Origin: Pomacea canaliculata
Lineage: Eukaryota; Mollusca; Gastropoda; Architaenioglossa; Ampullariidae
Direction: 5' to 3'
Assembly (NCBI RefSeq): GCF_003073045.1
Contig: NC_037595.1
Coordinates: 1,426,001-1,490,000 of the forward strand
DNA length: 64,000 nucleotides
The notes beneath the pieces were generated by a model that did not search any database, was not told the origin of the DNA, and was given only the letters and a program-made list of their open reading frames with translations. How positions within the stretch are numbered: the first letter of the stretch is position 1; the number at the start of each line of letters is the position of its first letter. This document shows, piece after piece, positions 13,601-28,600 of the stretch. The position numbers were made by a program, and so were the translations under genes.

Positions 13601-16600
13601 GTTCAGTCACATTCATTGTTTAGGCTCGCCAAGACTAACAGCGGATCACTTCGCAAGAGGCTAAGCGTTGGTCTTGGCAGACAGCAATCCACCTATACAT
13701 GTCCTTGGTCACTTGTTGATGTTGAGAGGCTGTAGCTGCTCATCTGTCTTTTTCAGGTATTGTTGCCTCCTGGTAGTCGTGAGTATCATGGAGACAGTGC
13801 TGGTGATGAAAGGGTTTTAGATGACAGCGAATGTCCTCTGGCCATAGTTATGCAGCATCCTGAAAACAGAGGTTTGTTTACATTATACTGAAAACTGAGA
13901 TATTCATTTAAAGAGAGGACAAACATAAGATGTGTGTCTGCTGCATGTGTTTAAGAGTTTGTGGCTTTATGTTCATTTTACATCATTCTGTTTTGTTTTT
14001 GCTTCTTATTTATTTTTACATTTGCTTCAACTTTTTTCCCATTTTGGTTTAGGACATGTCATCTTTCAGCTGCGTCGTCGGAAAGAAAATCAGAAGCAGC
14101 GAAGTAAAAGTCGTCCAAGAGCTGTTTCTCATGATGATCTGCGCAAAACCCATGAGCACAGTGTGACTCAGGTGGATAAACTCCCTTATCTTGTCGAGCT
14201 CAACCCTCGGGGTAAGTGAAATCACTTTGCTTTTGTTCTATGCTAGAAAAAGGAGTTGGTCATGAAATATCAGGGATTGGCTAAAGATTCATTTTATAAA
14301 GCACTGAAATGTTTTTCCTTTTTTTAGTCTTTAATAATTTCCATCATTATCTTTCTTGCTGCTTTGTCTTCAGTCCTGTCCCTTCAAACTATTCTGAGAC
14401 ATAAAATGATAATTGAATATTTTTATATATGATGATGAGTGCATGAGGAGTTTGGTTATGTTCAGATGGAAAACCTAGAAAACATCTCCTACCACTCAAT
14501 GTGACCGAAGTTGGAAGAGACAAGCCAAGGAACCCTGGCAACCAAGTTTTGCAGGTAAGGCTTTTTGAAGATACTGTCGTTGCAAAATTGATCAGTCTTT
14601 CTGGGAAGACTATGCTCAGGGTTTAAAAGTAAAAATGTGTGGTTTTGTGAAGAAAGGGGTGGGGTTTTTCCTATTTTTATTTTACTAAGGAACTTTTCAG
14701 GGACATACAAGGTGGGGATGTTGACATGTTAAAAAAAATTGCTTGTTTTTAATGTGAAATGGCTTCCTGAATTGCTTTAAACTTAAATAAAAGTCTATTT
14801 CCCAGTCCTCCCACAAAGCATTTCAGTGATATAGAATTTCCTGTTCGTGTTATGTGTGCAAAAGATGTCATTTGTTTGATAGTGTTAGTCACGCTATTGT
14901 ATCAGTTTCTGTCATGCTTCTTTGAAGAAATTACATGTAGGTTTGTTTAGAAATGTTCTAAATTGATTGGCTGTAAATGTCTTTTAGCATAAAAGATTGT
15001 GAAAGTTGTTTGTTCAGATACCTGTTACTATGTGAATGTATTTAAGTTGTGTGCACACATTTTTAGTGTAAACATTTGTTAATGCTACATAGATGTCTTA
15101 TATGTCTTACATGCGCTACGCAGCATGTAAAATATTAGTCTTAATATCTTTTAATACTGTTGCTTGTTCTAAATGTTTTTGAGGTTTTTTTGGTAAGTTT
15201 CAAGAATGTTTGTTATAAATTGTTGGGATTTTCATGTTTCAAGCTGCAAGGGCCTGACATTCAGCCTCGCCATTGTGTGATTGCCCACACAGAAGGCATA
15301 GTTACTATAACACCCTCCACACGAAATTCAGAAATTTTTATAGACCAGCGACCAGTCTATGAGACAACAATGCTGCGGCATGGCATGACAGTGCAGTTTG
15401 GAAGAAATCACTTATACAGATTCGTTGATCCACGCATTGAAGAGGTACTATCTTCAGATGATTTTCCTATCTATTGCTAAGCGCAGCTGAAGAGATATAG
15501 TTTAATTAATTTGCAAACACCAGAGGTATGTGGGTGCAAACTGTCAAACAGAAAACAAAACTTGGTATCAAACAGCAGTTGGAATGTGCTGTTCAACCTG
15601 TCAGTTCAACCTGTTAATGTCCAGATGTATCAAAAAGAGTACGGTATTAAAACCTTACTGTTTTATGTTTATGCATTTCTTCCTGTGCTTATTAAGGCAA
15701 GGAAGACTTTGGGGGGAGATACAGTGTTAATGGATTCAATTCAGGTGCATCATCACAATTGAGCTATAGCTAGGAGACCTTTGGATTCGCAGGTGCAAAC
15801 TGTGTAGAAAAAGTTAAAGAAATAAAAACATGCACCACAAAAGATTTTTTCATTACAGCAATGCCATCAGATATTTCTGATTTGTCGAAACTCCACTGAT
15901 GCAAAGGCATTTTATTTACAGGTATCTAAACAACCTGTACCAGCACCACGTAGCTTACCTCCTCAGGAAACAAATTTTGACTTGGACGGCCATGTTGAAA
16001 CAGTGTCTTCACAGCAAGGGCCACGACAGAATAAATCCCAGGCTCCACAAAGAGATGCTCTTCAAGGAAGGTATTTGTTTCTGTGCATGTGGAGAACAGT
16101 GGGGAGCTGGAAATGAGTGAGAGGGTCAGGAAAGGAATGCGTAAAGGAATTATCTAAAGGGGCAGCTGTGTAGAAGTAGTGAACTCAAATTAGGTTACTT
16201 AGTACATGTTAGCAAGAAAATCTAAAATGTAAAGAGTTAAACTTAGCAAATGAGATGCTTTTGAATAGTTCTTCCTTGTTTCCTTCCCTCTCCAACCTAC
16301 AAAAGTCATGAGTAAGCACTAAAAACAGTAGATAATTGAGAATCAAATCAAAATCAAAATCAAAATCAAAACAGACTTTATTGTCTGCCCAGGAGGACAG
16401 AAATTTGTCTTTGCTCACATACCCATACAGACATTTAACAAACAGTTAGGAGTAAAAGTGAGGAGTAAAATAGTGTTGATTGCACCAGTCCATCAAGGCA
16501 GTGTATGTTTATCCTAACAACAAACCTTGGGTGACCAAGGGCCTAAAAGCACTGCTGAACAAAAAGAAACATTTAATATGAATGACCAGAACATTAATAT

Positions 16601-19600
16601 TTGACGCATGAAGGATAATGGTTGACATATAAATGTTAATGACTTGAATGAGAATTCTTGCTTCCACTTCAAGGTGCTTAGTCCAACTTACACAAATACA
16701 CATGGTCTATAAACTTAAGCTTTTTTTCGGCAAGGGGAAAAACCCCACTGAACTGTAAAGAGTTAATCCACCTGAAGAAGGTGAATGACCCCAAGCTCAT
16801 AAATATCATAGACTGCTTGTCAGAGCAATAATCCAAGGTTACCCCTTACAACGATGAACCCAGAAAAATCGGACAACAAGAAGTAGTAACCCAGCTTGCA
16901 ACTAAGAGTCACTCAAGGCATCAACCATCAACTCTGACAAGAAGAAAAGCTGATGTTGACAGCAAAGAGCAATGATTAAGCTGGGAGTCTCCATAAAGCA
17001 CTTCATATTTTAATCTTACAGTCTAATAGCTATGTCTAATCAGTTCTTGTTATTTGGTTCCTCTTTGTGTTTTCTGTATTTGATTTAATTCTTCGTCCGT
17101 ACTGTTGTTTATTCATTTATAGTTAATATGTGATTTGTTTTCCTGTGCCTCGTATGCTATCCATGTTTCATTCTTGTTCTTAAGAGCTAAGAGCATGCTT
17201 CTTAGGAGTGTGAGTATGAGCTTTACAAATTTTGTATTTATTATTATTAATAGCTTAAAGTTTAATCATATCTTTATTATTTTATGAAATTAAGGGCTCC
17301 AACAACACAGTTCCCATCTGCCAATGGCCACGAGAATCCACCAGATCTTCTTCCAGCCTCGTTGGAATACCGTCTTGAAGGTATGAGAAGTAATGTGTAC
17401 TGATTTCACAGCCACCCAACTTTTCAGTCCAATACAGCCATACTTGTCTCTTAAAAGAGATATTACATGCTGATTTACTGCACAACCAAAATTTCTTTCT
17501 ATTGCAACCAAGATAATATAGAAAGGATGACATGACCTATCTCTCCCTGCATCATCTCTTCTTAATAACCTTTGTCTTGTTGCAGCTGAAGACAGACTGC
17601 TTCAAGCAACAATTCTAGAAGTCAACAGCAGGGCCGTGCAGTTTAAGCTTGCACCGACATACACCTTATACATGGCTGTTCGCCGTCTGTGGGCTGCTCG
17701 AACTCAGCTGGGCATTGCACCGCACAATCATTCACAGATGGTCTCGGATTTTGTTAGGAAAACATCAAAGTTTATTCAGCAGGCTATTCAGGTAAGGCCA
17801 AAATTTTCTTCTGCTGCCAGTTTATCTTATTCATGAAAAGCTGAATCTAAGAGATTTCATTCAGTAGGAAATGTTAAAGTTGTATTGAACTGTCAGTTTT
17901 TATTTTTCCCAAAATTTCTTTTAAACTTCTCAAAGTTTCCCAGAGAACAATGTAATCTGGTAGAATCTTGTATGCAACCCCACAAGCATAATGTTTTCTT
18001 GTTGCAGGAGCACCACAATAATCCAACCGCCTTGGCTTTCTGGATGGCAAATGCATCGGAAGTCCTACATTTCTTCAAGCAAGATGCAGATATTCAGGTT
18101 TACAGCTCAGACTCCCAGGAACTTTTAGCAGAAGCCGTGCAAATGGCATTTCATCACCTGGTCAGATGTCTGCAGGGAGATCTTCAGCGTGTGATGCCAG
18201 CCTTTCTGAACCCTTCCAGTGTTGTTGATGATGAAAATGCTCCTCCTGGTAAGGGATTGTTGTCTGGGGAGTTTTGTACAGATATCAGTTTTTACACAAA
18301 ATGTATTCATGACAAATAAACAAGATAAATAAATTTTCCTTGTGGACAAATAAAGTTGTATTGAAGGGCAAACTTTATCATCATTCAAAGTGTGATAATT
18401 AAATAAGCTCCAAGCTGAATGGTGTTTATGCTTCTAGATCCTTACGCTCATGGCAGTCCAGTTCTCACGGATGTCCTCAACACACTGTCTGCTGCTATGA
18501 CTTTACTGCGACGCTGCCGTGTTAATGCAGCACTGACCATACAGCTGTTTTCGCAACTCTTCCATTTCATCAATATGTGGCTCTTCAACATCCTTGTCAT
18601 GGAGCCCCAGCTACGTCTGTGCACCAGAGCCTGGGGCCTGCGCCTCAAACGACGACTGGGACGCGTGGAGGCCTGGGCTGAGAAACAGGGCCTGGAGTTA
18701 GCTGCTGATTGCCATCTTTGTAGAATTATTCAGGTGGGCCTCACAATCACTCTTCTTTTCTTTATTTACCTTCTTTTTTCTCCTATGTATGTGTTTCATT
18801 AAGCAACTATTTACTTTGCAGCAGGTAAAAATTTGCAATGGTTATTTTGTTGATGTTTTAGGAAATAATAGTGTTTGATGGCCAGATATTTCTGGATTAG
18901 TTTGCATCTTCTAGTACAATAAAGGAAAGGCATTACCTTGGAGACTAGCAAGGGGAAATTAGTGCAACATAGCTCATAATGGTAGATAATTGAAGAATGT
19001 AATGCAAAGAAAAATAACTGTGCTCTATGGTGCAGGGAGCTAAATAATCTTTTGTATTCATGCAGTTGAGCTTCCTAATAAGAGACAAGAAGCCCACAGA
19101 AGTTTGCAAAAGTTGGAGGCTTTACAGATTTTTATTTTTGGTTTGCAGGCTGCACACCTGCTACAGGCACCTAAAGCCACTGCAGATGACATCACCAACA
19201 TTAGTTCCACATGCTTCAAGCTGAACTCTCTGCAGTTACGTGCCCTTCTGACACAGTACATTCCAGATGCTGGTGAACCACCAGTCTCTCCTGGTTTTGT
19301 AGAGCGCGTTGTGGTCATTGCAGAAAACATGGCCGATGAGTTAACAAGGACTGATGGTAGAGAGGTAGGTCATGTAGAATTCTATCAAATCAGTGTAAAA
19401 ATTGTTACATTTTTAGTTGTTGCTTTGTGAACAAGAAAATAAAAATAATGGAACAGCCTTATTTTTAGCAAGCCTTTTTAAATGTCATTTCTTTTACTTG
19501 CTTATTCACAGGTTCGTTTAGAAGAAGACGCAGATCTTCACCTGCCTTTCTTGCTGCCAGAGGATGGTTATTCATGTGACACAATTAGGGGGATCCCCTC

Positions 19601-22600
19601 TGGCTTGCCAGAGTTTGTGACTCAGCTGACCAACATATGTCACTTGATTCCAAACCCTAAAGCCAGTGGTAGCTGGACGGTGTACATGGGCCCTTCACAT
19701 CTAGAACTGCCTGTAAGTTCCAGACACCTAGCACTTACCTTTAGATAGATAACTGTATGGTAGAACCGAGACTGAGTATTGTAAGCTTGATTAATCTCCT
19801 AGATTATTGAAAAGGGGGAAAAGTATTTATTTTTAGTGAAGGGGCATGAAATAATTTATTATTATTTTAATATTCTTGCTAGTGGGCTAAGGAGTGAATA
19901 TGAATGCCAAATAGATGGGAGAGAGGGAGAGATAGAAAGTTGGGGGTTCTGCACTGAGAAACTTTCAAATTCATCACTTCCTTCTGTCGGTGGTGCATTG
20001 TTCTTCACATATTTTTGCGCATTGTATCAAATGATATCATGGATGGGCAGTCATACCAAGCTAAAGAATGCACTTGAGGGGTTAGAGGAAATAACTGGTT
20101 TCCTGTGCAGGGAGTGTACAGAATTATGAAATATAGAGAACCAAGCAGAGAAGAAATTAAAGAATGCTAAAAGCCAAGCAGGAGAAATCATACAAATCAA
20201 TAAGAAGTCTTTCCACTGTTCTAAACTATAAAAGCTGAATGCAGGACAACTCATTGAGATAAATGTAAAAAGTATATGAAACTGTCATTGTATAGGACTC
20301 GCAATGCACGTAAATTGAACACAAACGTGCATCAAAAATATGCACCAGCTATATTGTCTTTCTTTTTAGGCGTTGATTTGTTCTTTTCATATACTATATT
20401 TCTAGTGTTTTAGGAGTTCTTTGCATTGCCTGGGTCACACCACAAATTGTAATGCTGCTGGCAGAATTACTTCCCTTCAGGATGGTTTTTGTAGTAAACA
20501 TAGTAATCATGCAGGGCTTCTGCTTACGCAAAAAATTGCGTACAGTACGCATTAAAAGTTCGGAGGACCCCTTCAATTTTCGTCAAAGGGGACCCCTTCA
20601 AATTTGGGCGAAGAACAGGGACCCCTTAAAAATCTGAAGAAGGGGTACCTGGGACCCCAAAGAATTTAGCCTTAGCAGAAGCCCTGATCATGCATTTATA
20701 AATTCAAGAAGTCATTGTTTAGCACATTGCACAAACCTCCTTTTATTGTTGGTATGTCAAAGTTAAAGGTTGCTACAGCTGATCATTATTTCCCACTGTG
20801 TTTACGGTCTGTTTTGTTCATTATGTAGAGCCCTACCGGAGGCCAGCCGGAGATAATGACTGTTTCGTTTAAAAAAGTGAAAGGCAGTATGGGATTGAGC
20901 ATTGTTGCTGCTGTGGTAAGTACTTTTGCTTGTCAAGGAAGACAAATTATTCTTCTGGGGCAGACAAAAACATAAAAAGTAATTTTTTTTTCTTTTTTTC
21001 TTTCTTTTTTTCTTTTATTTTCTCTCTGCTATCTCATTATTTTTGTTCTATTTGAGATAGTGTGTGAAAAATATGACAGTAACTGATATATAATACTGTT
21101 CTTCCTTACCATGCTCCAATACTTTTCTGTAGGGCAGGGGTCATCAACCTTTTTGACACTAAGAGTTACTTCAAGGGTACTGAGTAATACAAGGAACTAC
21201 TTGTTTGATACAAACTTACTGAGTAACAAAGTTGCTCAGTTCACCTTCAATGGAGACAATATGAATAATAAAAACATATCTGAAAAGACTGTCTTGAGAA
21301 TGTTAATGATATTGATTCTCTCAATAAATATTAATGATAAATGACAAAAATATATTTAAAATGCAACACTTTTATTTCTGTTAATATCAATTTCAACATG
21401 TCAGTAACACATCTCTGATATCTACATTAATGCATATGCTATTGATTCAAAAAGAACAGCCACACAATTAAAATTTTTAGACAGGGATTCATGGTGACAG
21501 TGAAATTTTTATAATGTGCCCCGAGGGCAACATGCATGTTAGCTACCCCTGCTTTAGGGCATGCTCCCAGGTCAGAGATAAGCATTTTGGAAGACACTTC
21601 CCAAAATATATCAGAGTACTAAAAACCAAATGGGGTAAGATAAACTCAAGGTCACTCAAACCTTTCTGAGCGGTCTTAAAATGACATGTATTTTACAATG
21701 ATTTGTTCATTTATGTATGTATAGGGAGAAGGACTTCAAGAGCGAGGGATATACATTAAGTCTGTTGTGCCAGGTGGCGCTGCTGCTTTGGTAAGTCCAA
21801 AGTTGTGAGTGTGGATAAGAATCCCCATTATTATAGCCCTTTTGCAAATTAAATATCTCATTCTGAAATTCCACTAAATGGTATTGGTGGTTTATTTGAT
21901 AATCTGCCATGGTGTGCTTCATATTTTCATTCTATCACAAATCATTTTCATGTCACTTTTATTGTTATTGAATGCAATGGCCCCATAACAATTCTAGCAT
22001 AAAATTCCTAAACTGTAAGATGGTAAGGTTGATGATGACCTGGAGATACACCAGTATCAATTATTGATTTTGTAATGATTTTTTTCAATCTTTATTTGTT
22101 TTTTCCTCTCTTTTTTTTTTTTAAGGATGGACGGCTAAAGGCTGGTGACCAACTTCTGGAGGTTGATGGCAAAAGTCTTATTGGACTTTCGCAAGACAAG
22201 TGAGTATCCAAGTAGGAGGAGGTATTGAGTGCTCTCAAGCTCAGCATCTTCTTTTTCTTAAAGAAAAAATAGTTTTAGACCCTCCACCCCTCTTAAAAAT
22301 GTGCAACATGAAGAAAACTGCTTCTAATCAGTATTTGTTAAGATTTGATTGTGATTCTAGGGCTGCCGAGCTGATGACTCAGACGGGAGATGTGGTGACA
22401 CTCCGTGTGGCTAAACAAGGTGCTATCTACCATGGACTGGCAACTCTGCTTAGTGAGCCATCTCCAGTTACCCAGCGACGTAAGCTTAAAATACTGTTTT
22501 CTTTCCTATGCTTAAAGGTGCCAAAGATCTTAAATATTCTTACAGCTTTTTGTTTTTGGATGCAATTTGGTCTGAACACTAGTGTACACAATCTTTTGAA

Positions 22601-25600
22601 TGCTATAAACCTTCAAATTCCTAGAGATGAACAATCAAATTCCTAGGTTTTTGAAAATACTAAAGGATTTATTTACTGATGTACAAAGTTCAGTCACTAT
22701 TGTTCAATTAGAATGTTCGGTTTCTAGAAGAAGCCATCAGGTTTTTCCTTTCATACAGTATCCTTTCAAACAGAGGGTCTTAGATTACACTATAGATAGA
22801 CATGATGTTGTTGGCTTTTATGTTTTTAAGAGTGCCATTAATATCACTGTCACGGCTTTTTAAAGTGCCATTCATGTCACAGTCACAGTTTCTAATGAGG
22901 GCCATTCATGTCACTGACACAGTTCAAAAAGTAATGTCTATTTTTGATCGGTTTTAGATCAAATGAAGGATGGACCTGGGGGTGTCACTGGCCCATCCAT
23001 GATGCGTGGGGAGGAGGGACCACCTCCGTACATCGACAGACGACAGAATGGTCCAAGTGAACCTCAGAGGGTCCCACAGAATCAACAGCGACCTGTACCC
23101 CAGCCGCGCAGTCAGGCAGGTCAGGTGATGCAGACAAACAGAGGTAATGCATACAAAAATGTCCTAACATATTTATCACACCTAAGTTTGAATTCAGGGT
23201 AGGCACTTCAGTCTACAGTGGAGAGTGGTGGTTGTGGTGGGGCTCTTATTTCCAGGCAGTTCGTGTGTTTGAAGCAGGCTCATAAAATTAGTAATGGGAC
23301 CGTATATTGGATGGTTAGGAGGTTTTTTGGGTTTGTGTTTTTGTGTGTGTGTGTGTTTTGTTTTGTTTTTTTTTTTGTTGTTGTTTGTTTGTTTGTTTGA
23401 GGACAGTGCTTCTCTCTCACTCCTACTGCTTTCCACAACTCTCTGGAGTGAATGCTGCATCACATGGGTGTCAGAGGCTAGTGTGCCCTTCTTTGGGTTC
23501 ACATGCTTTTGCTCTAATAGCTAGACTATCTTTTCCCTTGTAGCTTACAGTGAAAAATTCTTTTCTCCAGCTTGCCCAGCATGTGGGTACTTAAGAGCAA
23601 AATGTGCAGAAAAGAGATCTTTGGCCTTTGCCATCTACATGCCAAGCCTTAGATATGTGAACTGCTTATAGTTTGTTACCCCCTATGGCCACTGCTGTGG
23701 GGTCATGAACCTTTATACTTAGCTGTAATGGCGACATTTGATTTTAATTTGTGTTTGTAAAGATATTGGCTTATTGGCCACTTTTGTGTCAACGTTTTTG
23801 TATACTTCTAGTTATTTCATGACAGTTATGTGGAGTGTGAATTATTTTTTCCAGATGGTCCAGACCGATTGCGTTCACCTTCAACAGGCAATCTTGCCAG
23901 TAATCAGTACTCCCCTCAAGATCCTGGAAGCTACAACAGACGAGAAATTGACCCACGCTCAAAGTCCACCTCAAACTTGCATGTGGACACCTCATTTGAG
24001 CGCACTGATCTTCACCCCCACATGCGTGGGGCTGCATCTGTAGGCATGCTTCATCCATCAGCACAGGGTTATCCCCAGTACCCACCTGCAGGACAGCGAC
24101 ATGACAACCTCCACAGTGACTATGAAAATCAACCTCAGGTAGTTTGTGCATGTGCAGTTATTTTGTGGGGGCGGAGTGGGGAGAGTAAGATATGGCATTT
24201 GTAACTTTCTATGAGTTGACTTTTTTTATTTTAATGTTTGGAAATAGGGATCTAGGTAAACAGAGTGTGTTACGTAAATGTTGAACAAGTTTCCACAGCA
24301 AATTGTATCATTCACAGGGCAATGCCAGCAGTGGGCCAGGTAGCTATCACGAGACCAACCAAAATGTCAAACCAGGCGTCGGAAACATTGTGCCCAACTC
24401 CCAGCATCTTCAGCCAGGTGGTCACCGGCCATCAGACCGTTCATCTGTGTCCTCCAGGACTTCTTCAAATAGTGCAAGAGACATGCGACCACAGTCTGCA
24501 TATTATGATACCCAGGGGCCTCATGATGATTACAACAGCTTTGGTGCACGACCCAAATCGGAAGATGTCTCCAATAAATTACGAGAATGGCAGGATAAGT
24601 ATGACCCACAGGCACAGATGTATAGAGATGTGAATGGAAATAACCACAGCCCACCCTATGTCAACCAGAACCAAGGTTTTCGCAGTAGTGATGGTCCAGG
24701 GCAGAGTGCTGGCCAGAGCAGAGGTCCTTCTCGTGAACTTGACATGAATCAAGGTCCTCAGTTTGCCAGTCATAATGCAGCCTTGAAACCATCTGATTCA
24801 GCCAATCACAGCCCACCATACACCAACATTGGGGCCATGTCTCACAGCCGTGCACAACAGCCATCAGAACCAAAGTTAACTGCCCATCAGAGACTTTTTG
24901 GAAACCAGGGTGTCACTCAGTCTTCCAGTTCTGGGGCTTCTAAGACAGGTGGTAACAGTCAGCAGCGGCCGCCCAACCTTTATGAAAACGCAGTGCAGGA
25001 GCCTCCCCAGCCTTTCCAGCGACTTCCGAGTGAAAGCGACAAGTCTAAGCCTGTTATCATGCCTAAACCATCTGTGGCAACCAAGAAACCGCAACCTAAC
25101 TCTCAGCCATCTGAAGTTTCTTTCAGTGTTACTGACAATCGCCAAATACAGCCTGGCTTCTATGGCAACAGCTCCAGGTCAGGTGCTGGGTCTGGAGGAC
25201 CTCAGCAGTACCAGCAGGTTGGGTATCCAGATCAGCGGGGCCCTACAGACCTCACAGACTCTAGAAACAGAACACAGCAGCAAGATTTACGATCACCTCA
25301 GCAAGATCCCAGATCTCTTCACCAGAATGAGCCAAGGTCACTGCAGCAGCAGGATTCCAAATCGCCCCAGCAACAGGATCCTCGATCATTTATGCAGGAT
25401 CCCAAAACTGTTCATCTGCAAGACCCCAGGTCCTTTCAGCAGCAAAACCAGTATGTGTTGCATCCGCAAGATCCACGGATCTTGCAGCAAGATGCAAGGC
25501 TGGGTCCACAATATACCATTGATCCCAGGCAGGGCTACTCTATGCAAAAGTTTCCATCTTTGCGGGGAGATCCTGGCCCTTACGGCTATCCCGCAAATCA

Positions 25601-28600
25601 GTCTGACCTCCCACCTCCACCCTTGCATGATCTCCCACCAGAATTGCCTCCCCCACCTGTGGAGCATGAAGAACTGCCTCCACTTCCCCCACCCCCAGTG
25701 CAAGATATATATGAACAACAGCTTCAAGAGGAACAGAGGCGAATGATGGAGGCTCTAAGCTCCGACTCGACACTGATTCAACCCTACGACAGATTTGGAC
25801 CACCAGGCAGTGTAGGAGGTAGTGATATGCAGCCCCGTCCTCCCTCCACGGTGTACAACCCCTTGCATCATGGTATGCAACAGTCACAAGGGCAAGGCCA
25901 GCAAGCACCAAACTATCAAAATATCAACTTTGTCTCGGAGGTACGAGCAAACTCTGGTCCAGCTTCTCAGGTACCCCCACCTATCCCTCAGCCTTCAATG
26001 GAGCATAATGTGTATGAACAGTATAACTCGCGTTCTCAGCCCTCCATTTCTCAGACACAGAGAACAGTGCCAGCATCTCCTTATCAGCAGCAACAGACAC
26101 CTGCCACACAACCACCGCAGTCGTCTTCCCAGACATCTAGTGGCTACTCCATGGCCTCAGCCTGGGACAGAGAGGAGAAGGAGAAAGCGCAAGAGCTGCA
26201 GGCAGAGGAGCTTTTCCGTGCTCGCGAGGCAGAGATTGCTGAATTGGAGTCGCGCATGAACTTTTTGAGCCAGCCGGAGCTGGAGCGCCTACGGAAGCTG
26301 AAGCTGGAGCACGAGTTTCAGCGACGAGTACGAGAGATTGATGAGAAGGGTGACTATGAAGTGGATGATGACGACATGTCAGAGCGACTTTTTGTAAGTA
26401 TTTTTAGAGACAAGGTAACTCAAACATAAGAAAGACAATGATGGAGATATTAGAAGCATTTCAACTTTGTGATATAATCCGACAAAAGGCTGACCTGAGT
26501 CTCCCCTCTTTCTCACTTCTTCCCTCAACAAGACTAAGGGAAATAACTATCACTTCAGTTTCTGTCCCCACTGTATTTATTCAGACATGAGTTGCAGTTT
26601 AATGGAACTGTCTCCTGCTGTTGCAGACCCGCGAGCGATTAATACAGTCTCTGAAAGATGACCTGGAAAAGTCACAGCAACGGCTGCAGGAACTCAGTCA
26701 TCGACAGATGTTGCAGGATGCTCAGAAAGAGAAAGAGCGGCTTCAGAGGTGAGTTGGTTGATGAAGTGACTGAATCGTATTACACCTTGACAGAATTCAG
26801 ACTTGAGCACGAACAACTCAGAGGTGTGTAGAGCTGTGAACCTAAAACAAGAAAGTTAATAACTAGCAGTGATTGTCTTGGTATAGAGTTCTCTATGGCC
26901 TTGATGAGAGAATGTAAAGGAAGATCATTCCAAGTGCATTTATAGGTGCTAGACCAGCTTTCCACAAGGCAAGATAGGAAAAAAGTGCATTCGTTGCTGC
27001 TAATTTTCTTTTAAGACCAATGCTTGAAGAGGTGTGTACCTGTAAGTAGGAGGGATTAAGTGAGCTGAGCTGATCCTCATGTATGCTGCTCTAAAGTGAG
27101 TAGTCCTACTAGAAAGAGAATCTCCACATATAACATATTTGTAGAAAAGCAAACCTTTCAATAAAAATTCCTAGTACTAAAGGAACAGAGAAGGCAAGAA
27201 TAGATGATTTCTTTAAAGCTCACCTTTATAGTCATTGCTGTGGGGCACAAGCTCAGACTTACTAAATATCTCAGACAAAGCTATCATTGCTCGCTGATAA
27301 TAAAGGTCGAAGGTCTACAAGATAATCTCTTATTTAAGAATATTGCCTTTTCACTGTTAAAAATCACAATAAGATCTTGCATCAAAACTTTATTCAGCAT
27401 GATCATGAGCTAGCAGACTTCATGGGGGATCAGGTTTATGACTGCATCAAGGGACACAGATGTTCATTTTATAGCAGGGAATATATTGGCCAGTGTCCAG
27501 TAGATACAGGTAATGCTGTTTTCCCTGTTGAAGGTTGGAACGAAGGCTGGAAATGATGGAGAAAGACAAACTAGAGATGAAAGAACGGATGGAAAAACGG
27601 TCTCAGCGTCGAGTTCGTGACCACCAAGAATTGCTCCGACAACAGAGGGTCCGATTGCTTTTTGGTTTACAAAATTGTTCTCTTCTTTATTCCTTAGATT
27701 TCATGTTTCTATATTGAGATTTCTGGAGGTTTTTTGTCCAAATTTTACAGTAATTTTTGTTTACTTTTGTGCATTCTTCCATTTCATTTTTCTCTCTTTA
27801 TTTGCTGGCTTTATCACATGGGTAGAAACACTGATTGTTTGAAAGTCTGATGTAAATAATAAGTTTGAGACATCACAACAGTGACATAAATTCAGTTCAG
27901 CTAATCTATAATTCATTTTAGAACTTGCCTCCCAAAAAACTGTTCACAGGAAGCAAGGGAGAAGCAGCGACAGAATTACGAAGAACAGAAAAAACTGCTG
28001 ATGATGGAAGAAGAAAAAATGAGACTTCAGCGAGAGGAGGAAGTGGCCAAACGACGACAAATGGTCAGTTATTTCAAAATGCATCGCTCACTTACATTTA
28101 GTAAAGTAGTTAATGGTGTTGCTCATTCCACCTCTCTGCAGCTGTACAAAGAAGACCTGATTGCGCAAATATTGCTTCATCATATTGTATTGAATATGAC
28201 TGAAAATTTTTTTCTTTTTTATTATTAGTGAATGTGATTAAAAACACTTAATTTTCAATCATTAGTGAATGTGACAATTTCATTCTATCTCTTCCCTGTC
28301 TCCACCACCTGCCCATCCTACCCTAAAAAAGGTATTTGTGTTTTTTTCCGACAACAAAAAATCATGGTACCATGTGTTTTTGTTTTTTTTCCTCCTGGTC
28401 ATTTACACTGTTGTCTATCTTTGCTAGGAGCGAGAGAGGATGCAGGAGCTTCAGATTGCCCGTGATAATGAGGAGGCCAGACAGCGGGCAGAGGTTCGAC
28501 GCCAGAAAGATGATTACATCACACAGCAGATGTTACAGCAGCAACAACAACGCCAGGAGCAGAACCGTGAAATTCGTGTGGCTGATGAGCGGCGGCGACT

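Larger units (their letters stand above)
13872..28427 (+). other. Shorter afadin introns longer than 300 bases
   Basis: 14555-15243 and 14212-14465: plain AT-rich sequence. 16071-17294: two retroelement 3' tails. 18734-19148: nothing seen. 19713-20828: a 175-bp hAT MITE. 20916-21724: a 417-bp hAT MITE. 21791-22125: polypyrimidine only. 22480-22957: nothing seen. 23144-23854: a T/G-rich run near 23335-23400. 26749-27533, 27649-27949 and 28064-28427: nothing seen. Confidence 0.7.

Noticed and set aside
22985..23543. Cys/Phe/Val-rich frames around 23218-23543 in an afadin intron
   Set aside because: They are produced by a T/G-rich low-complexity run and bear no domain.
24367..25911. Several frames of 90-280 codons on both strands over the giant afadin exon
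   Set aside because: The 708-codon plus frame matches afadin and joins in phase on both sides; the others are shadows of CAG/CCA-rich sequence.
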